A stretch of DNA of 6,719 bases, taken from contig DAHWHV010000069.1 in the NCBI GenBank assembly GCA_027335545.1, positions 1 through 6,719 on the forward strand. Direction: 5' to 3'. The stretch's first letter is position 1; every line of letters starts with the position of its first letter. Shown here one piece after another: positions 1-5,207 of this stretch. This DNA is from Clostridia bacterium. Lineage in GTDB: Bacteria; Bacillota_E; RBS10-35; JAJYVN01. The notes below the pieces were generated by a model that worked only from the letters and a program-made list of their open reading frames with translations, made no database searches and was not told the origin of the DNA. Both the position numbers and the translations under genes were made by a program.

Positions 1-20
1 CAGAGGTGGCCGCAAAGGTG

Positions 21-27
21 AGGAGGG
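21..27 (+). promoter_or_regulatory. Shine-Dalgarno sequence that bears on the argJ start
   Basis: AGGAGGG is a near-ideal ribosome binding site. It lies six bases before the CTG at 34-36, which is in frame with argJ, and 21 bases before the GTG at 49-51, which is too far for normal use. The CTG also overlaps a TGA at 35-37 in another frame (CTGA), the arrangement often seen where an upstream gene is translationally coupled to the next. The upstream gene lies outside the window. Confidence 0.5.
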
Positions 28-48
28 CCTCCGCTGACCACGCTCCCC

Positions 49-1215
49 GTGCTCCTGCCCGATCTGTCCCTGCAGCCCCGTGGCTTTGGTTCCGTCGCCA
101 AGAACGTCGGCATCCGCGACGAGACCCTCGACTTCACGGTCGTCCTCTCGGAGGTGCCGGCGGCGGCCGCGGCCACCTTCACGCGCAACACCTTCTGCGG
201 CCACCCGGTCACCGTGGGCCGCGAGCACATCTCCGCCGGGCACCTGCGGGCGGTCATGGTCAACAGCAAGAACGCCAACGTGGCGACCGGCCCGGAGGGG
301 CTGTGGGCCTGCCGCGAGACCTGCCGTCTGCTGGGCGGGGAACTCGGCATCCCCCCGGAGAGCATCCTCCCCTGCTCCACGGGGGTCATCGGCCGCTCCC
401 TCCCCCTGGACCGCATCCGCGCGGGCATCTCGGGCCTGCGCGCCGAACTGGCCCCGGGTGGCCTGGATGGGTTCGCGCGGGCCATCCTCACGACGGACAC
501 GCGCCCCAAGGTGCGCTGCGCCCGCGTGGGGGAGGCGATCCTCGCGGGCTGCTGCAAGGGCTCCGGGATGATCGAGCCGGACATGGCGACCATGCTGGCC
601 TTCTTCTTCACCGACGCGGCCCTCGAACCCGCCGCCCTGCGCGGCGCGTTGCGGGCGGCCGTGGACATCTCCTTCAACATGGTCAGTGTGGACAGCGATA
701 CGAGCACCTCGGACACGGCGGTCATCCTGGCCAACGGGCGGGCCGGTCCGGTCGACCCGGGCGCCTTCGGGCGGGCACTCCGCACCATGGCCGTCGAGTT
801 GGCGCAGGAGATCGCCCGCGACGGCGAGGGGGCGACCAAGCTCCTGGAGGTCGCGGTCGCCGGGGCGCCCGACGAAGCGGCGGCGCGTCGGGTCGCCAAG
901 GCCGTTGTCAACTCGCCGCTGGTCAAGACCGCCATCTGGGGTCGGGATCCCAACTGGGGCCGGGTGGCGATGGCCATCGGCAAGTGCTTCGACCTGCCGC
1001 TGGACCCGGGGCGTGTGCGCATCGCCTTCGGGGCGACGCCGGTCTATGACGGGCGCGACCTGGGGCCGGGCGCGCTCGGGGAGCTGGCCTCCTACCTGGC
1101 CGGCGACCGCATCCGCATCGAGGTGGAGCTCGCACTGGGCGCGGGCGCAGCGACGGTGTGGGGGTGCGACCTCACGCCGGAGTACGTGCGCATCAACGGG
1201 GAATACACGACCTGA
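49..1215 (+). CDS. argJ: Glutamate N-acetyltransferase / ornithine acetyltransferase ArgJ
   Basis: ArgJ moves the acetyl group from N-acetylornithine to glutamate in the cyclic arginine pathway, in the cytoplasm; bifunctional members also use acetyl-CoA. The whole 388-residue chain matches the family in length and motif order. CSTGVIG (about 109-115) gives the oxyanion-hole Thr-Gly. LTTDTRPK lies at 147-154. KGSGMIEPDMATML (170-183) holds the self-cleavage site and nucleophile Thr181, which becomes the first residue of the beta chain. SVDSDTSTSDT is at 213-223, DGEGATK at 258-264, KTAIWGRDPNWGR at 293-305, and the C-terminus RINGEYTT is typical. The family's usual NSGNANACTG reads NSKNANVATG (72-81), a variant I believe occurs in a subgroup. 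The coordinates use GTG at 49, but a strong AGGAGGG at 21-27 is spaced for a CTG at 34, which would add five residues. A stop at 19-21 limits further extension. Family identity is close to certain; mono- versus bifunctionality cannot be read here. Confidence 0.96.
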   Translation: MLLPDLSLQPRGFGSVAKNVGIRDETLDFTVVLSEVPAAAAATFTRNTFCGHPVTVGREHISAGHLRAVMVNSKNANVATGPEGLWACRETCRLLGGELGIPPESILPCSTGVIGRSLPLDRIRAGISGLRAELAPGGLDGFARAILTTDTRPKVRCARVGEAILAGCCKGSGMIEPDMATMLAFFFTDAALEPAALRGALRAAVDISFNMVSVDSDTSTSDTAVILANGRAGPVDPGAFGRALRTMAVELAQEIARDGEGATKLLEVAVAGAPDEAAARRVAKAVVNSPLVKTAIWGRDPNWGRVAMAIGKCFDLPLDPGRVRIAFGATPVYDGRDLGPGALGELASYLAGDRIRIEVELALGAGAATVWGCDLTPEYVRINGEYTT

Positions 1216-1230
1216 GCCCCGGACCCGCAT

Positions 1231-1274
1231 CCCCGGGAGGGGAACGGGCGGGCCCCGGGAGGGGTACGGCAGGG
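1231..1274 (+). repeat. 22-bp tandem duplication in the argJ-membrane protein spacer
   Basis: Two adjacent 22-bp units (1231-1252 and 1253-1274) both begin CCCCGGGAGGGG and agree at 19 of 22 positions by hand comparison. Each contains a GGGAGGGG core that resembles a ribosome binding site. The real site for the next gene, GGAGGGG, follows at 1280-1286. The pattern fits slippage duplication of a purine-rich leader segment. Confidence 0.75.
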
Positions 1275-1293
1275 GCGATGGAGGGGTGCGCGT

Positions 1294-1674
1294 ATGGTGA
1301 CGGTGCACGGGTTCGCCCGCCTGCTGGGCCGCGCGGCGCTGATCTGGCTCCTGGCCGCTTCCGCGACGGCCTCCTTCGCGCCCCGGGGCGTGGTCCTCAA
1401 CGCCCAGGACAAGTTGGCGATCAGCCAGACGAGCGTGGGCGGCGGCCTGGAGGTCGCGCTCCCCGCGGCGGGGCTCTGCGTGGGCCTGTACTGGTTGCTG
1501 TCCCGCGAACTCCTCGGCCCCCTGGCCCTGGGGGCCGCCGGGCTGCTCGCCGTGGCCCTGCTGCTGCCCCACGACCTGACGGTCTTCTTCCTGCCGCCAC
1601 CGCTGGCCCTGCTGCTGGTCGCCTATCTGCTCCACCGCTACCCCGATCCCGCGGAGGAACGCCGGCGCGGGTGA
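1294..1674 (+). CDS. Small hypothetical multi-pass membrane protein
   Basis: I do not recognise this family. The 126-residue product is strongly hydrophobic, with about four candidate membrane segments: residues 10-29, 53-69, 73-91 and 94-112. The first could instead be a signal peptide with an Ala-X-Ala site near 24-26 (SATA). The stretch between the first two segments (30-52) is polar, and the tail ends in a charged RYPDPAEERRRG, which suggests a cytoplasmic C-terminus by the positive-inside rule. ATG at 1294 is preceded by GGAGGGG at 1280-1286 with seven bases between, a convincing start. It follows argJ by 78 bp on the same strand, so co-transcription is possible, but nothing ties it to arginine synthesis. 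Its 3' end overlaps the convergent hydrolase gene by 37 bp. Continuous hydrophobic patterning and a good ribosome site support a real gene. Confidence 0.72.
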   Translation: MVTVHGFARLLGRAALIWLLAASATASFAPRGVVLNAQDKLAISQTSVGGGLEVALPAAGLCVGLYWLLSRELLGPLALGAAGLLAVALLLPHDLTVFFLPPPLALLLVAYLLHRYPDPAEERRRG

Positions 1675-3344
1675 ACGGCCGCTAGGCGCACCTGGTCGGC
1701 CTCGGAGCCAGGGAGGTCGGTGACCGCGCCGGCGCAGTAGAGCTGCCAGTCCCCCGCCCCGTTGTTGACCCGGAGGAGCAGTTCGTTCCAGCCGGGGTCG
1801 AGCGGGGCCTCGATGCGGTCCTGATCCGGGGCGGCGCCGCGGTAGATGTCCCGGCCGCCGACGGGCTGGCCGTTGACGAAGGCCTTCCACCCGTCGTCGG
1901 AACCCACGTGCAGCCGCAGGGTGGCCGCGCGGGGGACCTCGACGTGGCAGCGCGCATAGGCGACCGCCTGGGTCTGGGGGCCGAAGAGGCGGACGAAGTC
2001 GAGGAACCCCTCCTCCGGACGGTGCGCGGCGGCCTCCGCCCACGGAGCCGGTTCCCCGCGTTCGGGCGGGAAGGTGGAGGCGAACCCGTCCTGTCCCTGC
2101 AGCGGGTAGGGCCCGGCGACCTCCCAGCGGGCGAAGCGCAGGGGCACCTCGGCCACGATCTCCAAGGGGAGCGCCAAGGGCCGGAGCAGGGCACGCAGCG
2201 CCTCTTCCTGGGCAGTGCCCAGGGTCCGGAAGGCCTCCATCACCTCCGGGGTGCCACTGCCGCCCGTGGCCGGGTCCAGCGTGCGCCACGCCAGGAGGTG
2301 GTCGGCGAAGCGCTCGCGGGCCAGGGCCAGGGCGGCCCGCCAGCGGTCGTGGACGACGGCGCGCACCCGGATGGGCACGCCCCGTTGGAGGTCCGCCTGG
2401 GAGTGGTTCCCCAGGTGGTCGGCCCCGCAGTACACCCCGTAGCGGCCGGGGGCGAGGCCGACGACGGCCAGGCGGTTGTGCCCCATCGTCTCGCCCCAGG
2501 GGACGAGGCCCTCGGCCAAGGCGGCCTCTTCCGGGAGGGGGAAGGGCGGCGCCTCGGCGAGCAGGTTGAAGCGCACGCTGCGCGTATCCGATTGGATGTC
2601 CAGCACGGCACACCCCTCGGTGCGCAGGGCCTGGCCGGCGGCGGCGTCGATCGTCGCCCCGGCGGCGGGCAGGACCAGGTCCAGCGCCGACAGCAGCGTG
2701 TAGGCGATCACCACGTGCCCGACCGGGCTGGGGTGCACCCCATCGGGGGCGAGCGTGAACTGCGGGTTGATCGATTTGGCTAGTCGCTGCACGCGCAGGA
2801 CGGGGTGCAGAAGGTCGACGAAGGCGCAGGCGTGCTCGCTGGCGACCTCTCCGGCCAGGGCCGTCAGCCGTTCCAGCGTGTCGTTGTAGCGGATGGGACC
2901 GAGCTGGGGGGCCGCGTCGGTGTCCACGGGCGGCGGGCCGATCACGACCACGGCCGCCTGGGTCTCCCGCCGCAGCCGCCGCACCAGTTCCCCCAGGTCG
3001 CTGCGGTAGCGGTGCAGTACCGAGCGGTCCGCCGCCCGGTACTGGCCGTCGTTCATGCCGAAGCACACCGTGACGACGCCCGGGTCGCGGGCCACCACGT
3101 CGCGCTGCAGGCGGCCCAGGCCATCCGCGGCGCTCTGGCCGCCCCAGCCCACGTTGACGAAGCGGAAGCGCCGCTCCGGCCAGCGCGAGCGGACGTAGAG
3201 CTCGAAGTAGAGGGTGTAGAGGTTCTGTTCCGTGATGCTGTCGCCGAGGAACACGAACAGGGAGCCCGGCGCCAGGGCCCGGAGCACGTGCGGGAAGGGG
3301 GTCACGCCCCCCGGTGCCTCGGGAGACGCTGTCGGTTCGCTCAT
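1638..3344 (-). CDS. SGNH/GDSL-type hydrolase with C-terminal sugar-binding-like beta-sandwich
   Basis: This is a 568-residue two-domain esterase. The N-terminal SGNH fold shows all four blocks: FLGDSITEQ (32-40, nucleophile Ser36), NVGWGGQ (64-70, oxyanion Gly), FGMNDGQ (95-101, Asn98) and DGVHPSPVGH (201-210, Asp201 and His204). Relatives hydrolyse acetyl or other acyl esters on sugars and polysaccharides, which is the likely role. The segment 405-543 has the pattern of beta-sandwich modules attached to carbohydrate enzymes: RWEVAGPYP (406-414), FPPERG, LHVGSDDGWKAFVNG (478-492) and LDPGWNELLLRVNNG (515-529). The region between (about 225-400) is not identified. No signal peptide is visible at the N-terminus (MSEPTASPEAPGG), so the protein looks cytoplasmic unless the start is wrong. 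ATG at 3344 has only a weak GAGAG upstream. The last 12 residues (RRRSSAGSG end) are encoded in the overlap with the convergent membrane-protein gene. Substrate is unknown. Confidence 0.88.
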   Translation of the reverse strand: MSEPTASPEAPGGVTPFPHVLRALAPGSLFVFLGDSITEQNLYTLYFELYVRSRWPERRFRFVNVGWGGQSAADGLGRLQRDVVARDPGVVTVCFGMNDGQYRAADRSVLHRYRSDLGELVRRLRRETQAAVVVIGPPPVDTDAAPQLGPIRYNDTLERLTALAGEVASEHACAFVDLLHPVLRVQRLAKSINPQFTLAPDGVHPSPVGHVVIAYTLLSALDLVLPAAGATIDAAAGQALRTEGCAVLDIQSDTRSVRFNLLAEAPPFPLPEEAALAEGLVPWGETMGHNRLAVVGLAPGRYGVYCGADHLGNHSQADLQRGVPIRVRAVVHDRWRAALALARERFADHLLAWRTLDPATGGSGTPEVMEAFRTLGTAQEEALRALLRPLALPLEIVAEVPLRFARWEVAGPYPLQGQDGFASTFPPERGEPAPWAEAAAHRPEEGFLDFVRLFGPQTQAVAYARCHVEVPRAATLRLHVGSDDGWKAFVNGQPVGGRDIYRGAAPDQDRIEAPLDPGWNELLLRVNNGAGDWQLYCAGAVTDLPGSEADQVRLAAVHPRRRSSAGSG

Positions 3345-3415
3345 CGACTCTCGGCGCGGCCGTCTGACGCCCCGGCTTCAGCCGTGGGCTGGGCCAACGC
3401 CTTCCCTCCCTATCC

Positions 3416-3471
3416 CCAAATCTCTACCCAAATCTCTGTCCTAATCGCTATCCTAATCTATCCTGCTATAT
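3416..3471. repeat. AT-rich degenerate 12-nt tandem repeat upstream of the SGNH gene
   Basis: On the plus strand the segment divides into units that all start with CC: CCAAATCTCTAC (3416-3427), CCAAATCTCTGT (3428-3439), CCTAATCGCTAT (3440-3451), then two shorter ten-base units, CCTAATCTAT (3452-3461) and CCTGCTATAT (3462-3471). Weaker versions flank it on both sides. It is almost purely pyrimidine plus A on this strand and far lower in GC than the rest of the window. It lies 72-127 bases upstream of the hydrolase start. No confident -35/-10 pair could be placed, although it is the only obviously AT-rich place where a promoter could sit. Confidence 0.65.
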
Positions 3472-3559
3472 CCTCTTAATATGGCCAGAAGTATGGTGAG
3501 AAGCCCCGATCCGGCCTCCGTGGCCCGCGCCCCGTCGGGATGGCCGAGACGCAGGCCTC

Positions 3560-3607
3560 CGGCTGCGGTTGTGGGGTGCTGTCGGGAGGCCCCCACGGCT
3601 GCAGCCG
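3560..3607 (-). terminator. Possible terminator hairpin downstream of the DUF6807 gene
   Basis: An outer stem of seven pairs (CGGCTGC 3560-3566 with GCAGCCG 3601-3607) encloses an inner stem of six (GTGGGG 3571-3576 with CCCCAC 3591-3596), separated by a four-base internal loop. The structure begins 32 bases after the stop codon of the DUF6807 gene in the direction of transcription. There is no U-tract, so it could equally be an mRNA 3'-end stabiliser. The spacer 3345-3639 otherwise holds only a short GGC-TTCA-GCC hairpin near 3374-3383 and the AT-rich repeat. Confidence 0.35.
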
Positions 3608-3639
3608 ACACCGCTTGTGCCCGAGTCCGGAGCTCGGGA

Positions 3640-4815
3640 TCAGGCGCGCGCCCAGGTGCACCGCGGCGGGAAGGCCCAGTCGGCGTAGCGGCGCGCGACC
3701 TCCGCCTCGGCCGCATCGCCCCGATGCACCACCACCCGGAAACGGAACGTGGCGCTGCGGCCGGCCGGTAGGAGCCAGTCGCCCTGCTGCCCGGAACGCG
3801 GCTGGTAGTGGGAGAGGGCGAAGGGGTTGGCGGTCATCAGTCCGTAACCGCGCACGTGCCAGCGCGTGGGGTGCAGCGGGTTGCCCGGGTGGTCCAGGAT
3901 CGCCACCCCCACCGTCGCCCCGGGCGCGGCGGCTGGCTCGCCGCTGTAATCGCACCACCCGGCGGCGCTCCCCCAGGCCTCGGCCTCGCCCACCGCCCCC
4001 TCGGCCGTGGTGATCCGGCCGCCCCGGCCCTCCTCCATGCCGGTCGCCACGCGGACGCCGCACAGGGCCCCCTCCTTGGTGTCGCCGAAGCGCACCCAGG
4101 CGCCGCGCGGCCCGGAGTAGGTGGACTCCACGTCCAGGAGGCGGACCTGCCCGTCCACCGCCCAGAAGCGGTGCAGCCGCTGCTCCAGGGCGGCGGGCCG
4201 GCCGCCGGGGGCCAGCCAACGCAGGTCGGAGCGGACGGTGGCGCAGACCGGGCCCGAGCAGCAGGCCAACTCCCCCACCTCAATCCGCCCGAGGCGTTCA
4301 GCGTGCTCCTCCCAGGCGTCCATCCCGTTGCAGTCCCCGTGGCCGATCCACAGCCCGCGGTGGTGCGGGTGGTCGTGGCTGTCCCCCTCCTCGGGGGCGA
4401 CGGGCCAGCCCCGGACCACCGACACGCCCCCCGGGGCCAGTAGGGGGTGCAGGAACGGCTTGGGGGCCCCATCCAGGCGCAGGGTCGTCAGTGCCTCATC
4501 CCCGAGGGTGACCTCCACCGCCCCGGAGCGACGCACCGCCCGGACGGCGGGCTCGGTGGCCCCGGCGGCCTGGAGCCCGAAGTCGCGGGCCTCGCCCGCC
4601 CGCAGGGCCGGCAGCACCGTGAGGAACTCACCGGAGGCGACCTGCGCGGGCCAGGCCTCCCCGGCCCCCAGGAGCCGATAGGCACCGTCCCCCAAGCCCT
4701 CTGGGGCCGGGCACACCACCACCGCGTCGCGGCGTGGCCGGGGGCCCGCCTCGACCCGCAGCCGCCAACCGTCGGCCGTGCGCGGAGTCCCTTCACCTGT
4801 GCCCAGCGTGCCCAC
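3640..4815 (-). CDS. DUF6807 / 'PmoA'-family protein
   Basis: The 391-residue product matches the family catalogued as PmoA or DUF6807. Family hallmarks are DHPHHRGLWIGHGDCNG (148-164), a His-rich motif; RFGDTKEGALCGVRVA (242-257); and DHPGNPLHPTRWHVRGYGL (308-326) followed by TANPF (328-332). Despite the 'methane oxygenase' label in databases, it has none of the membrane helices expected of particulate methane monooxygenase, and the label should not be read as methane oxidation. Family members are common near sugar-degrading enzymes in Planctomycetota, Armatimonadota and relatives; the biochemical activity is unknown to me. The clustered His and Asp residues make a metal- or sugar-binding site plausible (inference). 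I chose GTG at 4815 because the family-like sequence begins soon after (ADGWRLRVEAG), and because the frame stays open upstream only as low-complexity GC-rich translation through the palindromes and another gene. Its ribosome site is weak (GGAACGGGG). No signal peptide is seen. Confidence 0.85.
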   Translation of the reverse strand: MGTLGTGEGTPRTADGWRLRVEAGPRPRRDAVVVCPAPEGLGDGAYRLLGAGEAWPAQVASGEFLTVLPALRAGEARDFGLQAAGATEPAVRAVRRSGAVEVTLGDEALTTLRLDGAPKPFLHPLLAPGGVSVVRGWPVAPEEGDSHDHPHHRGLWIGHGDCNGMDAWEEHAERLGRIEVGELACCSGPVCATVRSDLRWLAPGGRPAALEQRLHRFWAVDGQVRLLDVESTYSGPRGAWVRFGDTKEGALCGVRVATGMEEGRGGRITTAEGAVGEAEAWGSAAGWCDYSGEPAAAPGATVGVAILDHPGNPLHPTRWHVRGYGLMTANPFALSHYQPRSGQQGDWLLPAGRSATFRFRVVVHRGDAAEAEVARRYADWAFPPRCTWARA

Positions 4816-4855
4816 GTGCCATCGCCCCGTTCCTTCTGGCTGGGGGATCGGTCTG

Positions 4856-4894
4856 GGAGGCCGGTGCCAAAGCCTGGCTTTGGCACCGGCCTCC
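4856..4894. repeat. Perfect 17-bp inverted repeat (palindrome B)
   Basis: The arm at 4856-4872 (GGAGGCCGGTGCCAAAG) is exactly complementary to 4878-4894, with a five-base loop CCTGG at 4873-4877. It lies 41 bases upstream of the DUF6807 start, so it would fold in that gene's leader transcript. No U-tract follows on the minus strand, which reads CAGACCGATCCCCC after it. Its base stem CGGTGC/GCACCG is shared with the neighbouring palindrome. Confidence 0.9.
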
Positions 4895-4903
4895 GCCCCT
4901 AGA

Positions 4904-4937
4904 ACGGTGCTGCAAGAGTCGGCTCTTGCAGCACCGT
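4904..4937. repeat. Perfect 15-bp inverted repeat (palindrome A)
   Basis: The arm ACGGTGCTGCAAGAG (4904-4918) is exactly complementary to 4923-4937, with a four-base loop TCGG (4919-4922). It lies nine bases from palindrome B. Compared with B, it has an added TG on one side of the stem and a matching CA on the other, so pairing is kept. The pair may be two copies of a REP-like element or a double hairpin in a leader RNA. No transposase or RAYT-type gene is present in this window. Confidence 0.9.
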
Positions 4938-5174
4938 GGTCCGGCTGCTGTTGCCCGCGTCCCTCGCGAGGTCTGTGGTGCCCCGAGGGCCCGATCGTCG
5001 CGGCCCCGGCCCGCGGCGCGCCTTGCGGTGGCCTGGGGCCCGTCGGGCGGGTGCGCGCCGGCCTCGCCACAGGCGGCCCCCGCACCCTCCCGCCTCCGCA
5101 GGGTGCGCTTCCGGGCGCTGGGGCCGCTTCCCTTCTGGAGTGCGGCCGGGATCCTGGTCCGGGGCGTGGGCCGA
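4938..5174. other. Non-coding GC-rich spacer between the DUF6807 and aldehyde dehydrogenase genes
   Basis: Every frame here reads as arginine-, proline-, glycine- and alanine-rich low-complexity sequence with no recognisable motif, so I see no gene. It contains an eight-pair hairpin at 5081-5107 (CGCACCCT with AGGGTGCG, 11-base loop) and a ten-base palindrome CCTCGCGAGG at 4962-4971. No promoter could be placed by eye in this composition. Confidence 0.6.
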
Positions 5175-5204
5175 GGGGGGCCGGGCCCCCTGGCCCGGCC
5201 CCCC
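5175..5204 (-). terminator. Terminator-like GC hairpin after the aldehyde dehydrogenase gene
   Basis: A perfect 13-pair stem, GGGGGGCCGGGCC (5175-5187) with its complement at 5192-5204, closes a four-base loop. It begins three bases after the aldehyde dehydrogenase stop codon. It is all G and C and very stable, but no run of U follows on the minus strand (TCGGCCC). It may be a U-less terminator of high-GC genomes or a 3'-end protecting structure. Confidence 0.55.
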
Positions 5205-5207
5205 GGC

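Noticed and set aside
1..37. 3' end of an upstream gene (for example argC, often next to argJ)
   Set aside because: Two frames end here (TGA at 19-21 and at 35-37), but the few visible codons match nothing I can recognise, so no gene was called.
6..1049. Long open frame overlapping argJ in another frame
   Set aside because: Low-complexity Gly/Arg/Pro-rich product with no motif; it is a shadow of argJ, whose motifs are all in the other frame.
1908..2783. 291-codon open frame on the plus strand opposite the SGNH gene
   Set aside because: It is antisense to conserved hydrolase sequence, Gly/Arg-rich and without any recognisable domain or ribosome site.
3416..3471. CRISPR array or telomere-like repeat
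   Set aside because: Units are only 10-12 bases, directly adjacent without unique spacers, and degenerate.
3640..4815. Particulate methane monooxygenase subunit
   Set aside because: The family name PmoA is a database label. The protein lacks membrane helices and is accompanied by no pmoB or pmoC gene.
4856..4937. Ordinary rho-independent terminator, or an insertion-sequence end
   Set aside because: No U-tract on either strand, no transposase and no flanking target duplication seen; kept as a repeat of unknown role instead.
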